The translations under genes were made by a program, and so were the position numbers. From the IMG/VR virus record IMGVR_UViG_3300036806_000173, positions 1 to 42,250 of that record: DNA of 42,250 bases; one strand, 5' to 3'. This document shows positions 1-7,319 of this stretch, in pieces. The notes beneath the pieces were generated by a model, which worked only from the letters and a program-made list of their open reading frames with translations, made no database searches and had not been told where the DNA came from. The stretch comes from a virus. Position 1 is the first letter of the stretch. The number at the start of each line of letters is the position of its first letter.

Positions 1-127
1 TCATTTTTTTCCGATCACCTTGTCGACCATCAAAAACCAGTAGTCCCACCCTCTAAACCATCCGAACATCGCCAGGCGTTTCCCAAACTTGCTGTATTTC
101 GGATCCAGCGTTGCAAAGACGCGCTCA
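1..127. repeat. Terminal overlap of a circular contig (copy 1)
   Basis: These 127 bases are identical to 42124-42250. An exact overlap of this length is what a de Bruijn assembler with k=127 leaves when it walks round a circular or circularly permuted molecule. A gene reads through the join without interruption. I therefore treat it as an assembly overlap and not as a biological terminal repeat, although a short genuine direct terminal repeat cannot be excluded from sequence alone. Confidence 0.9.
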
Positions 128-405
128 AATCCTCGCGCACGCAAATCCTGAGCGATTGGCGCGTGAAAACGGCCGAAGAGCTTCACTCGCTCGTGCGGCG
201 AGCCGAACGATGAATCCATAATCGAAACGATTTCGGGTTGGAGGATCGCACCGGACCAGCAACGAATTTTCCCGTTTTCCTCCGCAACCCAGGAGGAAAT
301 AGTGTTTTCGCTTTCCAGATCGGGAAAAGCAAATCCATATCCGGCCCGCTCCCAAAGCCGGCGAATTTCCGGAATGTCTTCGCTCGTGGTGTGTCTCCAT
401 CGCAT
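1..405 (-). CDS. GNAT-like N-acetyltransferase domain protein
   Basis: A 134-residue protein. The N-terminus reads like the first strand and helix of the GNAT acetyltransferase fold (TSEDIPEIRRLWERAG), followed by SWVAEENGKIRCWSG, a typical strand 2-3 hairpin. The acetyl-CoA pyrophosphate loop is not clear, so catalytic activity is uncertain. GNAT-like proteins are common among phage structural genes, with mostly unknown substrates. The start at 405 follows the CCGTTCTATTC element with no gap and has no Shine-Dalgarno sequence. After circular closure its stop overlaps the next gene's start (42127) as ATGA, so it heads the unit encoding the internal virion proteins. Confidence 0.6.
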   Translation of the reverse strand: MRWRHTTSEDIPEIRRLWERAGYGFAFPDLESENTISSWVAEENGKIRCWSGAILQPEIVSIMDSSFGSPHERVKLFGRFHAPIAQDLRARGFERVFATLDPKYSKFGKRLAMFGWFRGWDYWFLMVDKVIGKK

Positions 406-416
406 GAATAGAACGG
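406..416 (-). promoter_or_regulatory. CCGTTCTATTC element, copy 1
   Basis: Exact copy of the 11-bp element on the minus strand, lying between the stop of the 71-residue protein (420) and the GNAT-like gene, whose ATG follows immediately. If it is a promoter, the transcript would be leaderless or nearly so. Function is inferred from recurrence and position only. Confidence 0.55.
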
Positions 417-419
417 TTT

Positions 420-635
420 TTACTTGCCCTCGAGAGCTGCGATGCGCGCGAGTGCGGCTTCGAGGGCCGCCTGTGTCGCGGCGTGCTGTGCGGCGAGTTG
501 CCCGTAAGCCGTGTTGACGTCATCAAACATTGCGGCGATCAGGTGGCCGTGAATTGCGCCCTGAGGCCCGACGGTCTTCAGGTTCCGGAGCCAGTTCAAA
601 TTTTTCAGATTGATATTCGCGTTTTGCTGCGCCAC
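420..635 (-). CDS. Small hypothetical virion-associated protein
   Basis: A 71-residue protein with a GTG start at 635, three bases after the stop of the giant tail protein. The C-terminal half is an Ala/Gln-rich helix (AAQHAATQAALEAALARIAA) likely to form a coiled coil. The N-terminal half (NLNWLRNLKTVGPQGAIHG) is not recognised. Its place behind the nozzle-like protein suggests a small structural or assembly factor, but no family is recognised. Confidence 0.7.
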   Translation of the reverse strand: MAQQNANINLKNLNWLRNLKTVGPQGAIHGHLIAAMFDDVNTAYGQLAAQHAATQAALEAALARIAALEGK

Positions 636-638
636 GAC

Positions 639-3600
639 TCACCCCCCGAAGACGGTCCCGCGAATTGGGAACACGAGATCCTTCCGGCCGCTCACGTTCA
701 TCTGCGAAAACGCGAACGCCTTTTTGTTGCTCGGATAAGCAGCCGTCGCCTCGAGCCGATACGCGCACCGATTGCCCTTTGTGATCGGATGAAACTCCAA
801 ATCAAAGCCGGGATCCTGCAGCGAGAGCGTCGTCAGCGGGAGCGGATCTTGAATCTTCGAGAGCGCATCGATGATCGGCGAGATCTTCACTTTGCCGACG
901 CCGGTCGCGTGGATGGAGAGGAAATTGAAAATCTTCCGGAAGTTCCCGACGATCGGTTGCTGCTCGGCTTCCTTTTGAAAGAAGAATGCCGTCGTGTAAA
1001 ACGCATCGATCGGCCCGTAGTCCGCGTCGACGCAATTCCAATCGGTAACATCGTTGTCCAGCGGCCAATAGTTCGCCATGTCGAGCATGTACAGATTCCC
1101 GAAGCCAGGCGCAGCGCCCGGCGCCTGTCCATTCCCGCCTCCGAATACGATCGTTTTCGCGATGCCCGTCGGGAGCGGCCGCTTGACCATCGCCGCGCAA
1201 TTTATGGGGAGCTGCCAGGGCGACCATCGCCGGCCCAAATCTGTGACGATCATCTTTCCCGAGTACTGCGAAACGTGGATCGGATCCGGCACGTTGTAGG
1301 CCGTGTCGTTCAGCCGATAGCTCATTTGCAGCATGAGGCTCGGCATCCCCGCGTCGCCGATCGGGATCCCGCAAAAGATCAGACGGTCGACGGTATCGTT
1401 CGCGAGCCAAATCGTCGTTTGCGCGTCCCAGTTGATCGATTCCCAAGTCTTCGCGAATTCCTGGGAAATCTTTTTCGCCGTCGGATCTCCGGTGAATTCC
1501 CGGATCCCATATCGCCCGGCCCAAAGCGCGAATTCCTCGCCGAAGTCGACGGCGTTCGGGCCGGAGCATCCGCACACGCCGACATACTGAATCACGTTCC
1601 ATGTCGACGGCTCGCCAGTGCCGTTGTTCTGCGATTGAAAAAGCGATTCGTCGGAATTGAGGTAGAGATAGCCGCGCTGCCGGAAAGCCGCGGTAATGTT
1701 CTCGGAAGGATCGAGGGCCAAGATCCCGCTGATCGCATCGAAGCCGAAAGGATTCTGGGAATAGCTCACGCGCGCCTGATCGAAGGAAACGGGCTGATTC
1801 TGCGGAATGAATTCGAGCTCGTCGATCGTGACAGTTCCGCCGGCGACCGTGTCGAGCAGATAAACCTCGAGGATCGCGTCGGTCGGAATTACGGCGACGG
1901 GAGTTTGCACGAAATTCTTCACAATCCAGTCGAGGCCCGTCGTGCTCAGTTGAGTCAGCAGGAAAGTCGCGGAGGCAATGATCCCTCCGCCCGAAGCGGA
2001 ATAGAGATCGACGACGACGGATCCGGTTTTGTCGGAAGAGTCGCAACGCGCCTTCATTCGCACGTTGTACGTGATGTTCGGTGAAAAGATTGGCCCGCCG
2101 TAGAAGTCAGTCGACGCGCCTTGCTGCAGGTGATTATTGAATCCGGTCTTCATGCGGTACGCGAAGCCGAACTCGGTTTGATCCTGGGAATAGGCAACGA
2201 GCGTCCCTTCGCTATCGCCCTGGGAAGCGTCCCATCCGAGCGGGATCGCGCCAACGGGACTGAAAACACTGAACGGCACGATTCCGTAAGGCATTCCCCC
2301 TGGGCCGACCAAAGTCAGCGACGTATCGGATCCGACGCCGGCGATTGTGTACGTCGTGCCGTCGATCATGATTTGCGCGTCTGCCCATTCAGCCTCAAAA
2401 AGCGCGCCCGATTGCCACGTCACAGTTGATCCGGAAACGGAACACGTTCCACTCGGAGGCTCATAGCCGCCGTCGAAGCCGGGATTGATCAGGTTTTTGA
2501 TGTTGTTTATTTCGCCCCACCAGGCCATGCGGCCCTCGTACTCGATCACGCCGAGGCACGGTGCGAGCACGACCTGATTAAAGAGATTGTTTCCAGTGAC
2601 ATCGATTTGCGTTCCTGCGATGAGTTGCGCGTCGTTGAAGTCGAGAGCGATCGATGTCGAAGTATTGTTTTCGATCACCGTTCCCGTCGCCGCAATGATG
2701 CTTTGATTCGCCCCAGGCAAAAGCCCCGTCGGCGTGATGTAGTAAAAGTTGGCACCCGCGGCCGGCGTGAAGGCGATTATCCGGCGCGCAGTTCCAGCCG
2801 GCCCGATCGCGACGTTACTCGCGAGCAAAAGATTCGTCCCGCCAAGCGTCGTAAGCTGAATTGGAATCGATGGAGCGGTGAGCGCGCCGTCGGCGGATGC
2901 AAAGATCAGAACTCCCGAGCGTTGGCCGCCCTGGATCTGGCCGATGATTTGAGCGATCGCGGTTCCACCCGTTGAACTGATTGAGGTATCCGGGCCGAAC
3001 TGGAAAAACTGAATAAAGAAGCCGTATGTCGCGTCGAATCCGCTCGCGATGATTTGCGCTGCATTTCCGTCGGTGCCGCCCGTCGGGCTCCATTGCTGAT
3101 AAACCGTGCCGCCCGCCCCTGAAGACACAGCCGTCGAGGCCGGAACCTGGTAGCAGAAAACCGTCGTTCCCCCGGAGGCGCTCACGACGCGCGTCACAGT
3201 TTGAAATCCGATCGGGAAGTCGCTCGTATCGGTCGCGGAAATGTATAGAACGGTCCCGACGGCAAGATTTGTGAGCTGCGTTGAGATCGTCACCGTCACC
3301 AGGCCGGAGACGTCGCGGGAAATCGTGGTGATATTCCAGTTCGGCCCATTGATTTGCGAGCCGTCGGAATTCTCGAATTTCGTCCAGAATCCGGGCGTGA
3401 AGTTGACGGGTTGCGTCGCCCCGAAATAGAGCGTAACGATGTTTTTTGCCCGCGCGATGTTGTAGCTACCCGATGGGCCCGTTCCCGTTCCGGAAAGGCC
3501 TGTCCCGCTGTAAAAAGTGTAGCTATTGAAACCGACCTTGAACGTGTTTCCCGAAATTGAAATCACTACGCTCGTCTGATCGGCCGGAATTCCGCATCCC

Positions 3601-4292
3601 GTAATCACGATCGTTTGACCGAGCCATTCCGACGGGACAGGGCTCGGGGATGTGAATTCCATCGTTGTGTAGTAGCGGTTGTCCGGCCCTTCGTTCACGA
3701 GGTCGGTTGTAAAAAAGTCTGTGATGGAAATCGGAGAGGGTGTCGGGCCACCTGTGGCGATGTCGACGGGCTGCGTCGGGAAATTTGAGAAATCAGGGCC
3801 CACCCCAGGCGCATCGCTCGTCACGCGATAAAGCTTGTCTCCGTTGAAGTACAGCGGCACATCGACGCCGACGAAAGGGTTATCCGAAAAGTCGAGGCTC
3901 TTCAGGTAGGAATAGAATGCGAACCATTTTTTGTTGAACGCCGTTTCGGCTTTGAACTGCACGCCGGCGGAAACTTGCGAGAGCGCTTCAGTCGTTCCCG
4001 TATCGTCGGCGAGATTCGATCGAAGGATCCCGCTCGAATCGAGAGAAAGCAAGTAGTCGTCACCCGACGGTGCCGCGAAGTCGGTGTCGGAGACGATCGT
4101 GACGTTGCCCGGTGCCGGATCCGGAACTGCGACGATCAGCGCGGGCCGTGTGAACACGCCTCCGGGAAGATAGAAGCAATCGGCGTTATCGGGAGACGCG
4201 CCGAGCGGGAGATCCGCCGGCGGGACATCCTGAACCCAGGAGCCGAAGAGTGAAAGATCGTTTGTGAAGGATCCGCGCGGATTAAAAGCCAT
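639..4292 (-). CDS. Large tail protein, nozzle-like, with carbohydrate-binding-type insertion
   Basis: A 1217-residue protein, the largest in the genome. The opening (GSFTNDLSLFGSWVQDVPPADLPLGASPDNADCFYLPGGVFTRP, here cited only as its conserved style) resembles podovirus tail-tube or nozzle proteins, which begin with a statement of ordered loops and carry many beta strands and few charged residues. Roughly residues 600-830 look like an inserted jelly-roll carbohydrate-binding module, with the pattern LINPGFDGG, W-containing strands and TVTIDELEF at the end. The C-terminal third returns to the nozzle pattern (YLYLNSDESLF, FALWAGRYGIREFTG). It follows the adaptor gene by 18 nt, as gp12-like follows gp11-like genes in podoviruses. 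It probably forms the tail tip and contacts host surface sugars. Confidence 0.65.
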   Translation of the reverse strand: MAFNPRGSFTNDLSLFGSWVQDVPPADLPLGASPDNADCFYLPGGVFTRPALIVAVPDPAPGNVTIVSDTDFAAPSGDDYLLSLDSSGILRSNLADDTGTTEALSQVSAGVQFKAETAFNKKWFAFYSYLKSLDFSDNPFVGVDVPLYFNGDKLYRVTSDAPGVGPDFSNFPTQPVDIATGGPTPSPISITDFFTTDLVNEGPDNRYYTTMEFTSPSPVPSEWLGQTIVITGCGIPADQTSVVISISGNTFKVGFNSYTFYSGTGLSGTGTGPSGSYNIARAKNIVTLYFGATQPVNFTPGFWTKFENSDGSQINGPNWNITTISRDVSGLVTVTISTQLTNLAVGTVLYISATDTSDFPIGFQTVTRVVSASGGTTVFCYQVPASTAVSSGAGGTVYQQWSPTGGTDGNAAQIIASGFDATYGFFIQFFQFGPDTSISSTGGTAIAQIIGQIQGGQRSGVLIFASADGALTAPSIPIQLTTLGGTNLLLASNVAIGPAGTARRIIAFTPAAGANFYYITPTGLLPGANQSIIAATGTVIENNTSTSIALDFNDAQLIAGTQIDVTGNNLFNQVVLAPCLGVIEYEGRMAWWGEINNIKNLINPGFDGGYEPPSGTCSVSGSTVTWQSGALFEAEWADAQIMIDGTTYTIAGVGSDTSLTLVGPGGMPYGIVPFSVFSPVGAIPLGWDASQGDSEGTLVAYSQDQTEFGFAYRMKTGFNNHLQQGASTDFYGGPIFSPNITYNVRMKARCDSSDKTGSVVVDLYSASGGGIIASATFLLTQLSTTGLDWIVKNFVQTPVAVIPTDAILEVYLLDTVAGGTVTIDELEFIPQNQPVSFDQARVSYSQNPFGFDAISGILALDPSENITAAFRQRGYLYLNSDESLFQSQNNGTGEPSTWNVIQYVGVCGCSGPNAVDFGEEFALWAGRYGIREFTGDPTAKKISQEFAKTWESINWDAQTTIWLANDTVDRLIFCGIPIGDAGMPSLMLQMSYRLNDTAYNVPDPIHVSQYSGKMIVTDLGRRWSPWQLPINCAAMVKRPLPTGIAKTIVFGGGNGQAPGAAPGFGNLYMLDMANYWPLDNDVTDWNCVDADYGPIDAFYTTAFFFQKEAEQQPIVGNFRKIFNFLSIHATGVGKVKISPIIDALSKIQDPLPLTTLSLQDPGFDLEFHPITKGNRCAYRLEATAAYPSNKKAFAFSQMNVSGRKDLVFPIRGTVFGG

Positions 4293-4310
4293 TTATGCTC
4301 GACTCGCGAT

Positions 4311-5081
4311 TCACCGTCTTCGCCCTCGTCCGGAGCCGCGGCCTCGGAATGGGATGCGTTGATAGGAAGCGTAGGCTTCCTTGCGCGCCGTGCGGTTTAT
4401 GATCGCCGCCTTCGCTTTGATCGCGCGTTTCTCGAAATCGGTCGCCATTTCCAGGCCGCCGAGCATCGCGGACACTTCGGAAACGAGCTGGCAAGCTAAA
4501 AAAGTCTGTGAATGCAAAATATAAATCAGCGAGGCTCCATCCACTACATCCGCGAACGAAGCCACGTATTTGATCTTTAGGTCGTTCGTTTGCGATGCAC
4601 CCGGAAGGATCAGTTTGTCGCCCTGGAAATCCCAAATCCGGAAGCGCCCTGTCGTCGGCCTCGAGGAAATCGAGTCGGCCGCCTGTACCATTGGAACCCA
4701 TGCCTGCTGCCCGGAAATGCACTCCCACAATTCGAGCGGCTTGATCATGTCCAAAGGAAGCGTGACGCCGCTATCGACCAAATTGAATCCGTAAGTGTAG
4801 CCGGTAAAAGAGACGGTAACATTGATTCGCGGATTGTCGAACGCCGTCGGCTCGAGGCCCAGGAGAAAGCCGTACTTATTCATGATTTCCGAGCTTCCGG
4901 AGATTAGTTCGTCTTGAAGATCTCGATAGATCTTCGTGAGCATGGGAAAGACGTAGGGTTGCGTCGACGCGAGAATGTCGCCGGCGAGGCCGTTCTCGGT
5001 TGCCGCGTCGGCGGAGATCGAGCGGGCAAGTTCGAGGATGTAGTCCGCTGTGTCGTACGGAGTGCTCGGAGCGGTTGTCAT
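4311..5081 (-). CDS. Head-tail adaptor protein (phage adaptor family)
   Basis: A 256-residue protein. The N-terminal helices (YDTADYILELARSISAD) and the following DLQDELISGSSEIMNKYGF region match the style of podovirus adaptor proteins that sit between portal and nozzle. The middle is beta-rich and the C-terminus ends in a strongly basic Arg/Gly tail (RGRGSGRGRRR). It lies directly upstream of the nozzle-like gene, which supports a T7 gp11-like role in closing the connector. The CCGTTCTATTC element sits seven bases before the ATG, so this gene may begin a transcription unit. Confidence 0.65.
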   Translation of the reverse strand: MTTAPSTPYDTADYILELARSISADAATENGLAGDILASTQPYVFPMLTKIYRDLQDELISGSSEIMNKYGFLLGLEPTAFDNPRINVTVSFTGYTYGFNLVDSGVTLPLDMIKPLELWECISGQQAWVPMVQAADSISSRPTTGRFRIWDFQGDKLILPGASQTNDLKIKYVASFADVVDGASLIYILHSQTFLACQLVSEVSAMLGGLEMATDFEKRAIKAKAAIINRTARKEAYASYQRIPFRGRGSGRGRRR

Positions 5082-5088
5082 TTCCCAA

Positions 5089-5099
5089 GAATAGAACGG
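5089..5099 (-). promoter_or_regulatory. CCGTTCTATTC element, copy 2
   Basis: Exact copy in the 23-base gap between the 65-residue protein and the adaptor gene, seven bases before the adaptor start. No convincing -35 hexamer is visible upstream; the flanking sequence is the end of a coding region. Confidence 0.55.
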
Positions 5100-5104
5100 C
5101 TTCG

Positions 5105-5302
5105 CTAGAAGGCCGCGATCCGCTCGACGAGCAGGTCGAGCAGTTGTTTCATAAGTTCGGCCTGCTTTGCGAGCCGGATCCGCTCGGCTTCGGGAAGTCC
5201 CCTGTAGATCTCGCCGCCGATGAATGCGTTCAGCCTCGAGAGCCGGCCCGCGAGCTCGTCGCGCTCTTCGACGACACGTTGCTGGTGTGGAAGGAAAGCC
5301 AT
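5105..5302 (-). CDS. crAss001_48-related small phage protein
   Basis: A 65-residue protein beginning MAFLPHQQRVVEERDEL and ending LLDLLVERIAAF. This pattern (HQQRVV, a short helix, LNAFI, an acidic mid-segment, a long helix and a final RI-AF) is that of the small helical family annotated as crAss001_48-related, found in many unrelated phages. The molecular function of that family is unknown to me. It lies one base downstream of the zinc-ribbon protein gene. Confidence 0.6.
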   Translation of the reverse strand: MAFLPHQQRVVEERDELAGRLSRLNAFIGGEIYRGLPEAERIRLAKQAELMKQLLDLLVERIAAF

Positions 5303-5303
5303 T

Positions 5304-6125
5304 TTATTCCCCCTTTTTTTCCTTGCCCTTTTTCTTGCCGCCTTCGGCCTTCAGACGATCGTACGCCTCTTGATCGAGGATCTCGTGACAGTTCCGGCAT
5401 TTCGGAATCCCGCGCTTGTTTTCGTACCCGCAAAATCGGCACTCGTCCGTCGTGTTGAGCTTCGCGCGTCGCTGAACCCAATCGGGGAGCTCTTGAATGT
5501 CTCCGGTTTTGTGCAGGTACAGCGCGGCCCTCCGGTTGACTTCCGTGATGCAGACGCGAAATTGCGTGTTCTGCAGCGCATCCGCGTCGCCGACTTTTTC
5601 GTGAAGCCGATTGCGATGCTCGAGTTCGGCTTCGTCGAGAATCCTTTGCTGCTCGTCCTCGGGAAGATCTTCGAGCGCTTTGTCTTCGAGGAAGAAACAG
5701 CCGTAGCGCTTCAGGTTATTTTCCGGGCGACCGGGGAATTCCGGCGAGCAGCACAGGAAATCCTCGACGATGTCGCGCGGATTCTCGACCATGAGCCGGC
5801 GGATCCCGTTCCCGCCGTCAAAGCCGCGGACAAGCCGGTCGTGAATGATGATCGGATCGGAAACGCGCTGATCCTCGCGCCGCGGCTGAAGCGACATCGG
5901 CCCCAGGCCAGGATAATCTTTGTGCCATTTGAAAATCGGCGAAATGTTGTAGACGTAGATCACGCCGACGGGTTGCCGAAGAGCGTCGCGCTCAAATTTG
6001 GTGAGCGGGCGGGTGCGCTGGAAGCGGTTTCCCGTTCCGCCGGCGCCGGTGCGGACGTCTGTCATTCCGGCTACTGCAGCCTGCGCTTTCGCTGATTCTG
6101 CTGGCCCTGCGACTTTCGGTGGCAT
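5304..6125 (-). CDS. Conserved phage protein with C-terminal zinc ribbon
   Basis: A 273-residue protein. It has a disordered N-terminus of about 30 residues, a central unrecognised domain (GVIYVYNISPIFKWHKDYPGLG), and a C-terminal C-x2-C ... C-x2-C ribbon (CRFCGYENKRGIPKCRNC) followed by a Lys-rich tail. The ribbon indicates zinc binding, possibly nucleic-acid contact. Its start abuts the stop of the upstream gene (TAA-ATG), so translation is probably coupled. It sits between anti-defence and tail genes; whether it is a virion protein is not clear. Confidence 0.65.
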   Translation of the reverse strand: MPPKVAGPAESAKAQAAVAGMTDVRTGAGGTGNRFQRTRPLTKFERDALRQPVGVIYVYNISPIFKWHKDYPGLGPMSLQPRREDQRVSDPIIIHDRLVRGFDGGNGIRRLMVENPRDIVEDFLCCSPEFPGRPENNLKRYGCFFLEDKALEDLPEDEQQRILDEAELEHRNRLHEKVGDADALQNTQFRVCITEVNRRAALYLHKTGDIQELPDWVQRRAKLNTTDECRFCGYENKRGIPKCRNCHEILDQEAYDRLKAEGGKKKGKEKKGE

Positions 6126-6821
6126 TTAGTTTTCTCCCAGGGAATCGTCCTGCTGAAATCCGCCTTGAAATTCGCTCGGCTTGATCCATGCGCTTCGGTG
6201 ATCGAGCAATCGGCGCTTGTAGTCGTTCACGGCGTCCTCGTTCGAGTAGTGGCCCGTTGAGCCCATCGTGAGGCCCGAGCGCGTGTGCTGCAAAGACTCC
6301 CACATTTCGTTGAACGCTGCATCCTGAAACTTTTGCTTTGATTCCTCTTCGGCTCGGATGTTGTACCGCAAATCCCATCGTGTGAGCGTGCGGCCGATGT
6401 GAACGAGCCGCGCCTGCAGCTCGACGGTGCCGGGCTCGAGTGGAACGAATCCTCGCGGGCCCGGGCCGGTCGAAAAGACGGCGACCGACTCGAATTCGCC
6501 GTGCGCGGGAAACGGGCCAACCTGGTAGAAGCCCTCAGGCGAGAGCGTTGTGCGATCCCACGCCTCCGGAGTTCCATACGTCGCCGCGGGAAGCCACTTC
6601 TCGAGTACCCACTTTTCGCCGCGGCCATACTTCGGTTGCCGGTGATAAGCGAACTCATTTTCCACGGTCCAGTAGCCGCCGACCAGGTAGCAGCGTGCCG
6701 GGCCCCAAATCACGCGATAGAGGTTTTCGCCGTAGAGATTTTTCCCGAACTTTTCGAGGATGCGTTCGTACATCGCCGGAGCGCGTCGAAGGCCCGGGAA
6801 AAAGTCGTGCCGTTTGATCAC
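6126..6821 (-). CDS. Hypothetical phage protein
   Basis: A 231-residue protein with an ATGA overlap to the Acb2-like gene upstream. It is rich in aromatic residues (RVIWGPARCYLVGGYWTVENEFAYH, quoted in part as VIWGPARCYLVGGYW). I see no signal peptide, membrane helix or catalytic motif. The pairing with the zinc-ribbon protein at 5304-6125 looks conserved in style, because the two are translationally coupled. A structural or assembly role is possible from context only. Confidence 0.6.
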   Translation of the reverse strand: MIKRHDFFPGLRRAPAMYERILEKFGKNLYGENLYRVIWGPARCYLVGGYWTVENEFAYHRQPKYGRGEKWVLEKWLPAATYGTPEAWDRTTLSPEGFYQVGPFPAHGEFESVAVFSTGPGPRGFVPLEPGTVELQARLVHIGRTLTRWDLRYNIRAEEESKQKFQDAAFNEMWESLQHTRSGLTMGSTGHYSNEDAVNDYKRRLLDHRSAWIKPSEFQGGFQQDDSLGEN

Positions 6822-7036
6822 TGGCCGTCGCAGGCGATCGACTGATTAGCAACCATGACGACCTCGCGGATCTTCCGGATCGCGACGCTCTGATCGGCCG
6901 AAGGCGGAGTGTTTTTCAGAATCACGGCCGCGAAGGCCAGGCCGGCCTCGCGGATCTCGAGATATTTCGGGAGCTGTTCGGGCTTCGGTGCATGGTAGGT
7001 GAACCAGTTGCGAAGATTGTCTTCCGTGATCGGCAT
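6818..7036 (-). CDS. Acb2/Tad1-like cyclic-nucleotide sponge (anti-defence)
   Basis: A 72-residue, two-helix protein. The pattern FTYHAPKPEQLPKYLEIREAG, a second segment with TPPSADQSVAIRKIREVV, and the ending MVANQSIAC match the Acb2/Tad1 helical-hairpin family as I know it. Members of that family bind cyclic oligonucleotide signals and so block CBASS (Acb2) or Thoeris (Tad1) immunity. It is preceded by 283 bases of structured non-coding DNA carrying two copies of the CCGTTCTATTC-type element, which suggests its own control. Ligand specificity cannot be told from sequence. Confidence 0.7.
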   Translation of the reverse strand: MPITEDNLRNWFTYHAPKPEQLPKYLEIREAGLAFAAVILKNTPPSADQSVAIRKIREVVMVANQSIACDGQ

Positions 7037-7133
7037 GTTCCCTCTTCAGAAAAATTAAAGGCGCGACGCGATGGTTCAAACCCACCTGTGGCATCGCGCC
7101 GAGGGAATTGACGTGTGGCCATATTCCCTGCAG

Positions 7134-7144
7134 GGATAGAACGT
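7134..7144 (-). promoter_or_regulatory. Variant element ACGTTCTATCC next to a palindrome
   Basis: Near copy of the CCGTTCTATTC element (two mismatches). It runs into a perfect 12-bp palindrome, TCCCTGCAGGGA at 7125-7136, that could be an operator. It lies 98 bases upstream of the Acb2-like start. Confidence 0.4.
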
Positions 7145-7161
7145 CGCGCGCGGGAAAAGTT

Positions 7162-7193
7162 TAGCCGGCGGAGCCTGTAGTCCCCGCCGGCTA
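7162..7193 (-). terminator. Possible intrinsic terminator, 10-bp stem
   Basis: The arms TAGCCGGCGG and CCGCCGGCTA pair perfectly around a 12-base loop. On the minus strand the stem is followed by AAACTTTTCC, a short T run. It could end transcripts starting at the element at 7231-7241. Confidence 0.5.
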
Positions 7194-7230
7194 CCGAAGG
7201 GGAAGATCATCGGCTTTGTACCGACAGAGT

Positions 7231-7241
7231 GAATAGAACGG
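7231..7241 (-). promoter_or_regulatory. CCGTTCTATTC element, copy 3
   Basis: Exact copy placed directly after the GC-rich hairpin that follows the capsid gene; the first bases of the element belong to the stem base. This arrangement could be a terminator for capsid mRNA followed at once by a new start. Confidence 0.5.
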
Positions 7242-7268
7242 CCCGCGAGCTCATAACTCGCGGGCCGT
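7238..7268 (-). terminator. GC-rich 12-bp hairpin after the capsid gene
   Basis: The arms ACGGCCCGCGAG and CTCGCGGGCCGT form a perfect 12-bp stem with a 7-base loop. On the minus strand it is followed by TCTATTC in place of a clean T tract, so termination may be partial. It could equally stabilise the 3' end of the abundant capsid mRNA. Confidence 0.55.
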
Positions 7269-7319
7269 GATGTTCGGGCTCGGGCCTCCCAGGCTCGGGC
7301 CCTGCTTTTTCAATTCGCC

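Larger units (their letters stand above)
7037..7319 (-). other. Structured intergenic region between capsid and Acb2-like genes
   Basis: This 283-base gap holds no plausible gene. In the minus direction it contains a GC-rich direct repeat of GGCCCGAGCC after the capsid stop, a perfect 12-bp-stem hairpin, a full CCGTTCTATTC element, a second 10-bp-stem hairpin with a short T run, a variant of the element next to a 12-bp palindrome, and then the ribosome binding site of the Acb2-like gene. It looks like a terminator plus promoter relay, and could also yield a small RNA of about 70 nt. Confidence 0.6.

Noticed and set aside
1-127. True direct terminal repeat of the virion DNA
   Set aside because: The exact 127-base length matches a common assembler k-mer and a gene reads through; read mapping would be needed to claim physical ends.
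483-2084. Long plus-strand open frame (533 codons) opposite the giant tail gene
   Set aside because: It is Arg-rich with no domain pattern and lies wholly antisense to a well supported tail gene; high GC content creates such frames.
3243-3253. Near copy of the CCGTTCTATTC element inside the giant tail gene (also one at 17057-17067 in terminase)
   Set aside because: One and two mismatches respectively, deep in coding sequence and not in front of a gene; probably coincidental.
7060-7096. tRNA-like T-arm (GGTTCAAACCCACC) on the plus strand
   Set aside because: The T-stem has a mismatch, and no acceptor, D-arm or anticodon arm can be formed with the flanking sequence.
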